Positions 1 through 8,261 of a DNA stretch of 36,847 nucleotides are shown in pieces. The stretch is taken from assembly GCA_904395905.1 (NCBI GenBank), contig CAJFNZ010000028.1:1-36847 (forward strand), given 5' to 3'. Origin of the DNA: an uncultured Oscillospiraceae bacterium (lineage in GTDB: Bacteria > Bacillota > Clostridia > Oscillospirales > Oscillospiraceae). How positions within the stretch are numbered: position 1 is the first letter of the stretch; the number at the start of each line of letters is the position of its first letter. The position numbers and the translations under genes are program-made. A model generated the notes under the pieces. The model was not told the origin of the DNA. It searched no databases and worked only from the letters and a program-made list of their open reading frames with translations.

Positions 1-39
1 CGAGGCGCATGTCCCCGGAAAAAACGGATTTCGACTTTC

Positions 40-63
40 TTTCGCCGCCTGCGGGCGGCGAAA
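40..63. terminator. GC-rich hairpin at window edge
   Basis: A perfect 10-bp inverted repeat (TTTCGCCGCC / GGCGGCGAAA) with a 4-nt loop. It may belong to the end of a gene lying outside the window to the left. No uridine run follows directly on either strand, although a T-rich stretch starts near 80. No gene can be supported in positions 1-185; this hairpin and the terminator at 150-176 are all I see there. Confidence 0.4.
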
Positions 64-142
64 CTCTGCCGAGGGCTTTTTTCTGTGCAAGATGCACGCT
101 GCCCTCTTGCGCGGCATCGCAGTTTTTTGACAGTCTGAAAAC

Positions 143-183
143 AAAAAATGCGCGCCGACCAAACCGGTCGGCGCGCGTTTTTT
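143..183 (-). terminator. Intrinsic terminator of the AraC-type regulator gene
   Basis: An 11-bp perfect stem (arms 150-160 and 166-176, loop AAACC on the plus strand) is flanked by A6 on the left and T7 on the right, so it can work in both directions. On the minus strand it starts about 10 nt after the stop codon of the regulator gene and is followed by a uridine run, as expected for a Rho-independent terminator. Confidence 0.85.
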
Positions 184-185
184 TG

Positions 186-2432
186 CTATCCTGCGGAGGC
201 GTCCTGGCTGCTGACGGGCTCCTCCCGGTACTGCTTGGGGGTGACGTGGGTCCACTTTTTGAAGACCCGGAAGAAATTCTGCTGGGAGTTGAAGCCGCAC
301 TGGGCGGCCACGTCCTTGGCGGAGAGCTCCGTCTCCCGGAGCAGCTGGCAGGCCTGCTGGATCCGGTAGGAGTTCAGGTAGTCCACAAAGCCCATCTCCA
401 GGTTGCCGCGAAACAGCCGGCTCAGGTAGCTGGCGCTGGTGTGGATGGCCTGGGAGACGGAGCTGAGGGACAGCTGGGCGTCCTGGTAGTTGGCCGCGAT
501 GTACTGCTGGGCCTCGAGAATCAGCTTGTGGCTCTTGCGGCGGTAGTAGGCGGCCAGGTGGTCGGTCAGGCGGGCGCAGTAGGCGGTCAGTTCCGCCCGG
601 TAGGCCTCGGGGTCGCCGGCGGAGCGGGGCGGGTTGTCGGTCAGCTCCTCGGGTAGGCGGGTCTCCTTGCGGACGCAGTCCGCCAGGGCCTGGAGGAAGG
701 CTGTGGCCATGGCCTCGTCGCCGATGTGCTCCACCAGCAGATCCACGCCGCGGGCGACGGCCTCCTCCGTCCGTTCGGTGTCTTCGGCCTGGAGGTACTC
801 CGGCAGCCGCCGGAGAGTGTGGTAGAAGTAGTTGTAATCCGGCCGAGGTTCCTCATCGGCGTTGGTCTTGGCGGCCAGGCTGAGGGGCTGCCCCTCCAGC
901 TGCATGACGGCTTCGCTGTACGAATAGGTGATGCCCCGGAGGGTTTTGCACGGGTGGCCGCGGCCCAGGAGGGGCTGGAGGCCGGCCTGCTGGCACTCGG
1001 CCAGGAGAATCTGGACAATCCGGTCCAGCCGCCGGTAGAGCTGCGGGCTGCTGGTATCGTCGGCAAACTCCAGGATGACGGCCAGGTGGGGCTCGTCGGC
1101 CACGGCCTGGAGGCGATAGGACTTGAAGGCGTTGGAGATGCCGTCCAGGATGGCGGCGGCGCGGCGCTGGAGCCGGCGCGGGTCATCTCCCTCGCCGGTC
1201 TGTAGCACCAGGACGCAGTACTGGCTGGTGGCGGAAAAGGGGCTCTCGGTGACGCGGAGCATCCAGTCCACCCAGTCGTGGTCGGGGTTCTGCTGGCGCA
1301 GGAGGGTTTCGTAAAATTGCTCGGTCAGCTGGGGCCGGGCGTTCTCCACGGTGCGGGACAGGAGGCTGTGGGTGCGGAGGATGGTGGGAATCGCCTCCTG
1401 GAGGGAGGCCACCTCCGACTGCCGCTGGACCTCGGCGTCCGGATCTTCCAGCTCCCGGGGGATGCTGTCCACGACGGAGTGGATGGGAGAGAACACATGG
1501 GCAAACATATACCGGGTGAGGAACAGGCCCAGCAGGAGGATGACGGTCACAATGGGCAGCAGGGAGGCGAAAAAGCCGATGGTGAAGGGGCTCTGGCGTT
1601 CGGTGTAGACCAGGAAGCGCCAGCCGGTCCGCTCGGACTGGAGGCAGTAGTACTGGTCGCCGTCGTAGTGCAGTTCGGCGGCGCTCTGCTGCTTGAGCAG
1701 GTCGAGGGCCTCCAGGGAGGCCGTGTCGTAGGCGGCCTGCATCATGAACAGCCGCTCATTCTCCGGGCCGAAGACCATCACGGGCGTGGAGGCCTGGCCC
1801 TCGGTGGTGACGATGTTGCGGTAGAGGGCATCCATGCTCAGCCGGGCAAACAGCACGCCCAGCTGGGAGGAGGAGAGCGGAAAGTTCTGGGCCAGGAACA
1901 GCTCCCCATTGTAGAGGAAGATGGCCGTGGTTTTGCCGTTGGCGAAGAAGCTGGTGACGTCCAGCTCATGCTCCAGATAGGCGTTGACCAAGTCGGAATA
2001 GCGGTAGTGCTCCAGGGGAAACTGCTGATAGTTGGATGTGAGAATGGAGTTGTCCCGCTGGAGGTAGAGGCCCAGCTCCAGGAACAGCTCATTCTCCAGC
2101 ACAGCCGTCATCAGGGTCATCAGGGGTTCGTTGTAGCTGGGCTGGGAGGTGAAGGGCAGCGCGTAAATGCCGGAACTCCTGGTAATCTGGGCCAGGGAGC
2201 CGGACAGGTTTTCCAGCGTCGCCTCGGCGCGGCTGGCGGTGATGCGCAGCAGGTCGCCGTAGAAGAGCCGGTCATGCTCCTCCATGGTGGTCATCGCCGA
2301 GTGGGAGAAGGCGGCCAGGTACAGCAGGGTGATGATGATGCAGACGGCGACAATTAAAAGGAATACTCTGCGGTAAAGCGGGTCCTTGATGCGGAGAACC
2401 TTGAGGAACCGCCCCCCTGATGGATTTGCCAT
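186..2432 (-). CDS. Membrane-anchored AraC-family transcriptional regulator with extracytoplasmic sensor
   Basis: The 748-residue protein has a membrane segment at about 22-42, an extracytoplasmic region of roughly 240 residues that may be Cache-like, a second membrane segment at about 284-306, and a C-terminal AraC/XylS double helix-turn-helix at about 640-742 (ending in a typical FFRVFKKW...TPKQYR pattern). It resembles large one-component AraC regulators of Clostridia and Paenibacilli that sense a ligand outside the cell and bind DNA inside; I see no kinase or receiver domain. It is transcribed divergently from the peptide ABC transporter gene at 2698, so regulation of that transporter is the natural inference. 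A GGAGGG ribosome site lies about 9 nt upstream of the ATG at 2432. The ligand is unknown. Confidence 0.85.
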   Translation of the reverse strand: MANPSGGRFLKVLRIKDPLYRRVFLLIVAVCIIITLLYLAAFSHSAMTTMEEHDRLFYGDLLRITASRAEATLENLSGSLAQITRSSGIYALPFTSQPSYNEPLMTLMTAVLENELFLELGLYLQRDNSILTSNYQQFPLEHYRYSDLVNAYLEHELDVTSFFANGKTTAIFLYNGELFLAQNFPLSSSQLGVLFARLSMDALYRNIVTTEGQASTPVMVFGPENERLFMMQAAYDTASLEALDLLKQQSAAELHYDGDQYYCLQSERTGWRFLVYTERQSPFTIGFFASLLPIVTVILLLGLFLTRYMFAHVFSPIHSVVDSIPRELEDPDAEVQRQSEVASLQEAIPTILRTHSLLSRTVENARPQLTEQFYETLLRQQNPDHDWVDWMLRVTESPFSATSQYCVLVLQTGEGDDPRRLQRRAAAILDGISNAFKSYRLQAVADEPHLAVILEFADDTSSPQLYRRLDRIVQILLAECQQAGLQPLLGRGHPCKTLRGITYSYSEAVMQLEGQPLSLAAKTNADEEPRPDYNYFYHTLRRLPEYLQAEDTERTEEAVARGVDLLVEHIGDEAMATAFLQALADCVRKETRLPEELTDNPPRSAGDPEAYRAELTAYCARLTDHLAAYYRRKSHKLILEAQQYIAANYQDAQLSLSSVSQAIHTSASYLSRLFRGNLEMGFVDYLNSYRIQQACQLLRETELSAKDVAAQCGFNSQQNFFRVFKKWTHVTPKQYREEPVSSQDASAG

Positions 2433-2500
2433 GCGTGCCTTCCCTCCGGAAATTGGATAATCGACCTTTTAGACGAAAAACGTGAATCGCTTATGTGAAA

Positions 2501-2529
2501 AGTATACAATACAAGTGCATTGAAGTCAA
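2501..2529 (-). promoter_or_regulatory. Sigma-A promoter of the AraC-type regulator
   Basis: On the minus strand, TTGACT (2524-2529) and TATACT (2501-2506) are separated by exactly 17 nt. The leader to the ATG at 2432 is about 65 nt. The surrounding 2433-2697 intergenic region is much richer in A+T than the genes on either side and also holds the divergent transporter promoter. Confidence 0.75.
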
Positions 2530-2608
2530 TATTTTTTATTCATATTTTCTGAGATCTATCTCTGTTCCCGTGAAAAAGATAAAATTCGTTCATGAAGTTG
2601 AAATCGTG

Positions 2609-2636
2609 TTGTTTTCTTTTTGCGAATGTTTATGGT
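2609..2636 (+). promoter_or_regulatory. Probable promoter of the peptide transporter operon
   Basis: TTGTTT (2609-2614) and TATGGT (2631-2636) are 16 nt apart, with a leader of about 55 nt to the ATG at 2698. The -35 match is only moderate, which would suit a promoter needing the divergently encoded AraC-type activator. The regulator binding site itself cannot be assigned from sequence alone. Confidence 0.5.
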
Positions 2637-2697
2637 AAGGTGTGAACCACAGAAACAGCGTTTCGGTTTCTGAAATTCAAAATGAGGAGAGGTAGAA

Positions 2698-4299
2698 ATG
2701 AACAAAAAGCGGATGTTAGCCCTGCTTCTTGCAGCACTGATGCTGGTTACCCTGTTCGCCGGCTGCGGCGGCGACACCAGCACCGACACCACGACGGGCG
2801 ACACGAGCACCGGCGACAGCACCGGGGATACGACCAGCGCTGACGGGCTGGTTGAGTTCAACATTGGCCTGAATCAGGACCTGTACGCCATGAACCTGGG
2901 CGGCGCGGACAGCGGCATGGAGGGCATTGTCTTTCCTCTGCTGTATGACTATTTGATTTACCGCGACGCGGACGGCAACCTGGTGCCTCGCCTTTGGACC
3001 AGTTGGGAGCCTTCTGAGGATGGACTGGAATGGACGATTACTCTGCGCGAGGGCGTGACCTTCCACAACGGCGAGCCCTTCACCTCGGAGGCCATGAAGG
3101 TCACCTATGAATGGTTTGCCACAGACGAGACGTTAAGCATCCATCCCACCTGGGAGAAACTCCAGGAAGTTGAGATTGTAGACGATTTGACTTGCATCTT
3201 CCGTTTCCGTGAATTGGATGCGCTGTTCCTCAACAACATCACGAAGAGCGGTTGTTTCCACATGGCATATGTGGAGCCCAAGTCCTTCCAAGAACTGGGC
3301 GTTGATGCTTACTTTGAAAACCCTGTTGGATGCGGCCCGTACTCCTTTGTCTCTTGGGATCCGGGCAACGAATTGATTCTTGAGCGAGATCCCAACTATG
3401 ATTACTGGGACGACTCCATCAAGACCAACATTGACCGCTATATTATCAGCACCATCAGTGAGGATATGACCCGTGTCTCTTCCATGCGCACCGGCGAGAG
3501 CGACATGATTATCAGCATCCCCTATGAGCAGATGGAGACCCTCCAGTCCACTGATGGCGTCAAGGTGGAGCAAATTGACGGTAGCACCGCTTATTGGATT
3601 GGCATCGAGTGCGGCGAGGGCTACGTCTTCAACGACCCGAACCTCCGCCAGGCGCTGAGTGAATGCCTGGATCGTGAAACCATTGCCAGCAGCATCTACG
3701 GTTTAGCAGATCCGTTGCATTGGCTGGTACCGTCGTACAGCACCTGTTACGATGAGGAGGCCGCCAGCCAGCATTATCAGTATGACCTCGAGCACGCCAA
3801 GGAGTTAGTCGCCAATAGCAACTATGATGGCACCCCCATCCGCTTGATTGCCGTGAACTCTTTCGCTAAGATGACTGAGTTGTCCCAGGCCATGGTTTCT
3901 ATGCTCCAGAGTGTTGGTTTTGCAGTTGATTTGCAGATGATTGAGCACTCCGCGCTGAATGAAACCCGCGGTAGCGGCCAATACGATATTTTCATCTCCA
4001 ATGCGGCGTTTGAAAGAGATGCCTCTTACTGGATTCAGATTCAGGTGGTCAACGACCGCGGCCACTTTGAGTTTGATTATCCGGAAATCAAAGACCTCAT
4101 TTCTGAGGCCAACCAGACCCTGGATGACGATATCCGTGAGGAGATGATGCGCGAAGCTTGCCTCCAGTGCGCGGAAGTCTACGGCCCGATTCAGCCGCTG
4201 TTCACGATGCAGACAACTTTAGCCACAAAAGAGAATGTTTCAGGTTATGTTCTGCTACCTAACGTGTCTACCTATCTCTTTGATATGGTTGTTGAGTAA
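2698..4299 (+). CDS. Peptide/nickel-type ABC transporter substrate-binding lipoprotein (SBP family 5)
   Basis: The 533-residue protein has a lipoprotein signal peptide: basic start MNKKR, hydrophobic core, lipobox LFAGC with Cys23 as the lipidation site. A Thr/Ser/Asp/Gly-rich linker (about 24-50) follows. The rest matches the DppA/OppA SBP_bac_5 fold, with characteristic stretches such as LVPRLWTSWE, WTITLREGVTFHNGEPF and NPVGCGPYSF. It would capture a peptide or similar solute outside the cell and deliver it to the permeases encoded next. The gene is visibly less G+C-rich than the permease and ATPase genes around it. RBS GAGGAGAGG precedes the ATG. The ligand cannot be predicted, and related family members also carry nickel, sugars or opines. 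Confidence 0.92.
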   Translation: MNKKRMLALLLAALMLVTLFAGCGGDTSTDTTTGDTSTGDSTGDTTSADGLVEFNIGLNQDLYAMNLGGADSGMEGIVFPLLYDYLIYRDADGNLVPRLWTSWEPSEDGLEWTITLREGVTFHNGEPFTSEAMKVTYEWFATDETLSIHPTWEKLQEVEIVDDLTCIFRFRELDALFLNNITKSGCFHMAYVEPKSFQELGVDAYFENPVGCGPYSFVSWDPGNELILERDPNYDYWDDSIKTNIDRYIISTISEDMTRVSSMRTGESDMIISIPYEQMETLQSTDGVKVEQIDGSTAYWIGIECGEGYVFNDPNLRQALSECLDRETIASSIYGLADPLHWLVPSYSTCYDEEAASQHYQYDLEHAKELVANSNYDGTPIRLIAVNSFAKMTELSQAMVSMLQSVGFAVDLQMIEHSALNETRGSGQYDIFISNAAFERDASYWIQIQVVNDRGHFEFDYPEIKDLISEANQTLDDDIREEMMREACLQCAEVYGPIQPLFTMQTTLATKENVSGYVLLPNVSTYLFDMVVE

Positions 4300-4337
4300 C
4301 AGAAAGATTTCCATGCGTTTCTAAGACCAAAACATCA

Positions 4338-4371
4338 GGCCGGGCCGCCAGCGGTGCTGGCAGGCCCGGCC
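4338..4371 (+). repeat. Strong stem-loop between binding-protein and permease genes
   Basis: An inverted repeat of GGCCGGGCC-GCCAGC with GCTGGC-(A)-GGCCCGGCC, loop GGT and a single bulged A, gives about 15 paired bases. It lies 39 nt after the binding-protein stop and 37 nt before the permease start. No uridine run follows, so it is more likely an mRNA-stabilising or attenuating hairpin that keeps the binding-protein transcript more abundant than the downstream message, as is known between malE and malF. Confidence 0.7.
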
Positions 4372-4407
4372 TCTGCAATCCCCGCCAATTTGAGAAAGGA
4401 GATTGAC

Positions 4408-5331
4408 TTGGCTAAGTATTTACTCAAACGGCTGCTGCTGGCGGTGCTGGTCCTGTTTGTGGTCATCTTCGTAGCCTTCTTCCTCATCCGCCTCGTCCCC
4501 GGCGACCCGGTGGAGAACATGATGGGCTCCAGCGCCACCGACGAGCAGATTGAGGCCGCCCGCGAGGCCATGGGCTACAACAAGCCGATTATCGTCCAGT
4601 TCGGCATCTACCTGAAAAACGCCCTGACCGGCGACCTGGGCAACTCCATCTTCTACCGCCAGTCCTGCCTGAAGCTGATTGCCAACCGCTTCGGCGCGAC
4701 GGTACAGCTCTGTATTGGCACCATGGTGGTGGCCCTGCTCATCAGTATCCCCCTGGGCATCGTGGCCGGCGTCAAGAAGGGCACGGCAGCCGATGTGGCG
4801 GCCACCTTCGTCTCCATCCTGGGCAACGCGCTCTCCCCGGTGTGGGTCGGCCTGGTGCTGATTCTTTTCTTCGGCGTCCAGCTGAGATGGTTGCCAGCGC
4901 AAGGTTATGGCTCCATAAAACATCTAATCCTCCCCGCACTTACGGCAGGTCTTACATTTAGTTCTTATGTTCTCCGGCAGTTGCGGTCCAGCCTCTTTTC
5001 CACGCTCCAGGAGGACTACATCACCGCCACTTACGCCCGCGGCGTCCGGCGGATGAAGGTCTACCGGAAGTACGCGCTGAAGAACGCCATCCTGCCGGTT
5101 ATCACCGTCATCGGCGTCGGCATCGCCCAGGCCCTGGCCGGCTCGGCCGTGGTCGAGGTCGTCTTTGGCTGGCCCGGCATCGGCTCCCTGCTGGTGGACG
5201 CCATGGGCTCCCGGGACTACCCGCTGGTGCAGGCATGTATCATCGTCTCGACCATGATTTTTGTCGTCGCCAACATCCTGGTGGACATCGCCTACACCAT
5301 CGCCGATCCGCGGACCCGGATTGCGGAATAG
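4408..5331 (+). CDS. Peptide ABC transporter permease, DppB/OppB type
   Basis: The 307-residue integral membrane protein has the DppB-type N-terminal helix (AKYLLKRLLLAVLVL), a conserved LIRLVPGDPVE segment and the permease coupling motif region near YITATYARGVRRMKVYRKYALKNAILPV. It would form half of the membrane channel with the DppC-type partner. I choose the TTG at 4408 as start because AAAGGAG ends 6 nt before it. The in-frame ATG at 4354 lies inside the intergenic hairpin, has no ribosome site and would add 18 residues (ending KEID) unlike the family start. A stretch at about 4880-4975 is conspicuously A+T-rich with rare codons compared with the rest of the gene. Confidence 0.92.
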   Translation: MAKYLLKRLLLAVLVLFVVIFVAFFLIRLVPGDPVENMMGSSATDEQIEAAREAMGYNKPIIVQFGIYLKNALTGDLGNSIFYRQSCLKLIANRFGATVQLCIGTMVVALLISIPLGIVAGVKKGTAADVAATFVSILGNALSPVWVGLVLILFFGVQLRWLPAQGYGSIKHLILPALTAGLTFSSYVLRQLRSSLFSTLQEDYITATYARGVRRMKVYRKYALKNAILPVITVIGVGIAQALAGSAVVEVVFGWPGIGSLLVDAMGSRDYPLVQACIIVSTMIFVVANILVDIAYTIADPRTRIAE

Positions 5332-5343
5332 GGAGGGAAGACC

Positions 5344-6207
5344 GTGTCAAGACAAGAATTACTCCGCCGGATGCGAAAAAATAAGTTCTTTGTCATAGGC
5401 AGCGTTATGCTGGTTATCCTGCTGTTCTTTATTTTCATCGGCCCCCTGTTGGTTCCCTTTGAGGCCACCTCCGTGGATCTTGTCAGCCGCCTGACGCCGC
5501 CCCAGTGGTTTGCGTCCAACGAGGACGGGAGTCCCAGTCATATCCTGGGCACCGACGGCGTCGGCCAGGACATCCTTGTTCGCTTGATGGATGGTGGAAA
5601 AATTTCTTTAATGATTGGCATTGTCAGCGTCATCATCCCGATGATTTTCGGCACCATCATGGGCATGATGGCCGGCTACTACGGCGGCAAGGTGGACCTC
5701 ATCATCATGCGCATCAACGAGGTCATGCTCTCCATGCCCCAGATGATGATGGCAATTGCTATCATGGCGGTCCTGGGCGCCAACGTCTACAACCTGATTC
5801 TCGTCCAGTGCCTGCTGGGCTGGATGAGCTACTGCCGCATCATCCGCGGCAACGTCCTGTCTCTGCGAAATTCCGAATTCATCAAAGCGTCGACCCTCCT
5901 CGGCAGCGGCGGCGGGCGGATCCTCTTCCGCGAGATCCTGCCCAACTGCGTCACGCCCATCATCATCAACGCCAGCCAGCAGATTGGCCAGATTATCCTC
6001 ACCGAGGCCAGCCTCAGCTTCCTGGGCTGCGGCGTCCCGCCGACCATCCCCACCTGGGGCCTGATGATTTCCGAGGGCCGCAGCTACATCACCTACGCCC
6101 CCTGGACGGTTATCGCCCCGGGCCTGGCGCTGATGTTCACCGTCCTGACCTTCAGCTCCTTGGGCGACGGCATCCGCGACGTGCTGGACCCGAAGAACAA
6201 AGATTAA
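5344..6207 (+). CDS. Peptide ABC transporter permease, DppC/OppC type
   Basis: The 287-residue membrane protein opens with a short cytoplasmic region and a first helix (about 16-37). It has the typical LGTDGVGQDILVRLMDGGKISL motif region and a coupling loop near FIKASTLLGSGGGRILFREILPN, and ends in the usual GDGIRDVLDPK of OppC/DppC proteins. It pairs with the preceding permease. The start is GTG at 5344 with GGGAGGG about 7 nt upstream; only 12 nt separate it from the previous gene. Full length for the family. Confidence 0.93.
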   Translation: MSRQELLRRMRKNKFFVIGSVMLVILLFFIFIGPLLVPFEATSVDLVSRLTPPQWFASNEDGSPSHILGTDGVGQDILVRLMDGGKISLMIGIVSVIIPMIFGTIMGMMAGYYGGKVDLIIMRINEVMLSMPQMMMAIAIMAVLGANVYNLILVQCLLGWMSYCRIIRGNVLSLRNSEFIKASTLLGSGGGRILFREILPNCVTPIIINASQQIGQIILTEASLSFLGCGVPPTIPTWGLMISEGRSYITYAPWTVIAPGLALMFTVLTFSSLGDGIRDVLDPKNKD

Positions 6208-6220
6208 GGAGGGAATGGAT

Positions 6221-7240
6221 TTGGAACCGTTGCTTGCTATCCAAGATTTGCACGCCGAATACCGGACCGGCCGGTCGGTGGCCCATGCCCTCAACGGCGT
6301 CACGCTGTCCATTATGCCCGGCGAGGCCTTCGGCCTGGTGGGCGAGACCGGCGCCGGAAAGACCACCACGGCCCTTTGCACCATGCGCCTGATGCCCCGG
6401 GACGTGGGCCGCATCACCAAGGGCTCGGTCCGGTTCGACGGCCAGACCATCGTGGACATGTCCAAAGCGAAGAAGCGCCTCGTGGGCAAGCCCAAGGTCC
6501 CCGGCCTCTCGGAGGCGAAGCTCACCGACCTGCGGGGCAAGGAAATCGCGATGATTTTCCAGAACCCCCTGACGTCCCTGAACCCGGTCTACACCATCAA
6601 GGACCAGATTGGCCTGGTCTACAACGCCCACGAGCACCTGAGCAAGAAGGACACCCGGGACAAGGTCGCCGAGATCCTCAAGACCGTCGGCATCCTCCCC
6701 GAGCGGATGGACGACTATCCCCACCAGTTCAGCGGCGGTATGCGCCAGCGCGTGGGCATCGCCGCGGCCATGGCCCTGAACCCGAAGCTGCTGATTGCCG
6801 ACGAGCCCACCACCGCCCTGGACGTGACCATCCAGGCCCAGATTCTCGAGCTGATGAAGAAGCTGCAGCACCAGAACGCCAGTTCCCTGCTGATGATTAC
6901 CCACAACCTGGGCATCATCGCCGAGCTGTGCCAGCGGGTGGCCGTCATGTACGCCGGCACCATCGTGGAGATGGGCGCTGTGCGGGACGTCTTCACCAAC
7001 CCGGCCCACCCCTACACCGTCGGCCTCCTGGGGGCCATCCCCAGCCTGACCACCAAGTCCGACCGGCTCTCGTATATCCCCGGCAACGTGGTCAATTCCT
7101 CCATGATTCCCAGCGGCTGCCCGTTCCACCCCCGGTGCGCCCACTGCACCGAGCAGTGCCGCAAGGAGCAGCCGCCCGTGACCGCCGTCTCCGCCGGCCA
7201 CTACGCCGCCTGCTGGAAAGGAGGGCACATCGATGGCTAA
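6221..7240 (+). CDS. Peptide ABC transporter ATP-binding protein, DppD/OppD type
   Basis: An ATPase of about 339 residues with Walker A GETGAGKTT, Q-loop (MIFQNPLTSLNPV), signature FSGGMRQRV, Walker B LLIADEPTTALD, and the cysteine-rich C-terminal oligopeptide extension (CPFHPRCAHCTEQC) typical of OppD/DppD. It powers import through the two permeases. The start is ambiguous: an ATG at 6215 sits only 2 nt after GGAGG, whereas the in-frame TTG at 6221 is 8 nt after it, so I prefer TTG. It overlaps the next ATPase gene by 8 bp. Confidence 0.92.
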   Translation: MEPLLAIQDLHAEYRTGRSVAHALNGVTLSIMPGEAFGLVGETGAGKTTTALCTMRLMPRDVGRITKGSVRFDGQTIVDMSKAKKRLVGKPKVPGLSEAKLTDLRGKEIAMIFQNPLTSLNPVYTIKDQIGLVYNAHEHLSKKDTRDKVAEILKTVGILPERMDDYPHQFSGGMRQRVGIAAAMALNPKLLIADEPTTALDVTIQAQILELMKKLQHQNASSLLMITHNLGIIAELCQRVAVMYAGTIVEMGAVRDVFTNPAHPYTVGLLGAIPSLTTKSDRLSYIPGNVVNSSMIPSGCPFHPRCAHCTEQCRKEQPPVTAVSAGHYAACWKGGHIDG

Positions 7241-8261
7241 CGAAACCCGCGCGCCGCTGATGGAAATCCGCCACCTGAAGGAATATTTCGCCATCCCGAA
7301 CAAGGGGATGCTCCATGCGGTGGACGATATCAGTTTTACGGTCAACGAGGGGGAAACCCTGGGCCTGGTCGGCGAGTCCGGCTGCGGCAAGAGCACCGTC
7401 GGCAACGTGGTCGTCCGGCTGCTCAACCCCACCGACGGCGAGGTGCTCTACCGCGGCGAGAACGTCTTTGACGCGCAGAAGGCCCGCAGCTTCGAGCTGC
7501 GCAAGAAGATCCAGCTGATTTTCCAGGACCCCTACTCCTCGCTGAACCCCAGCAAGACCGTCTACCAGACCCTGGCCGAGGCCTACCTGGTCCACGGCGA
7601 GAAGCGCGGCCCCGCGCTGGATGAGAAGATCCGCAAGCTGGTGGCCCGCGCCGGCCTGGAGGACTACGTCCTGGAGAAGTATCCCCACGAGCTGGACGGC
7701 GGCCGCCGCCAGCTGGTCGGCATCGCCCGCTGCCTGAGCCTGGATCCGGAGTTCATCGTCTGCGACGAGCCCGTCTCGGCCCTGGACGTGTCCATCCAGG
7801 CGAAAATCATCAACCTCCTGATGGATATGCAGAAGGAGCTGGGCATCTCCTACCTGTTCATCTCCCATGACCTGAGCGTCGTCAAGCACATCTCCCACCG
7901 GATTGCCGTCATGTACCTGGGGCAGATTGTGGAAATTGCCGACAAGGACGAGATCTTCGACAACACCCTCCACCCGTACTCCATCGCCCTGCTCTCGGCC
8001 GTGCCGAAGCTGGAGTTCGACAAGGCGTCCACCCGCATCGTCCTCAAGGGCGACGTGCCCAGCCCCATCAACCCCGGCGAGGGCTGCCGCTTCGCCCAGC
8101 GCTGCTGGATGGCCCGCGAGGCGTGCGCCAAGAGCTGCCCGGCCCTCCAGGAGGTGGGCCCCAACCACTTCGTCGCCTGCCACTACTACCAGGAGAGCCA
8201 GGCCCGCTGCGCCGAGCTGCTCCGGGAGCAGGCCAACGGACAAAAGGAGGAATCGGTATGA
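7233..8261 (+). CDS. Peptide ABC transporter ATP-binding protein, DppF/OppF type
   Basis: A 342-residue ATPase with Walker A GESGCGKST, Q-loop LIFQDPYSSLNPS, Walker B FIVCDEPVSALD, H-loop LFISHD and the C-terminal cysteine-containing oligopeptide domain. The signature motif reads LDGGRRQ where LSGGQ is usual, so the signature Ser is Asp and the Gln is Arg; the partner ATPase keeps a normal SGGMRQ motif. Such variants occur in part of the DppF family, but nucleotide hydrolysis may be asymmetric. RBS AAAGGAGG precedes the ATG. The stop overlaps the following ATG as ATGA. Confidence 0.92.
   Translation: MANETRAPLMEIRHLKEYFAIPNKGMLHAVDDISFTVNEGETLGLVGESGCGKSTVGNVVVRLLNPTDGEVLYRGENVFDAQKARSFELRKKIQLIFQDPYSSLNPSKTVYQTLAEAYLVHGEKRGPALDEKIRKLVARAGLEDYVLEKYPHELDGGRRQLVGIARCLSLDPEFIVCDEPVSALDVSIQAKIINLLMDMQKELGISYLFISHDLSVVKHISHRIAVMYLGQIVEIADKDEIFDNTLHPYSIALLSAVPKLEFDKASTRIVLKGDVPSPINPGEGCRFAQRCWMAREACAKSCPALQEVGPNHFVACHYYQESQARCAELLREQANGQKEESV

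Noticed and set aside
4354-4407. N-terminal extension of the DppB-type permease from ATG 4354
   Set aside because: The ATG lies within the intergenic hairpin and has no ribosome site, and TTG 4408 has AAAGGAG at good spacing and gives the usual family N-terminus.
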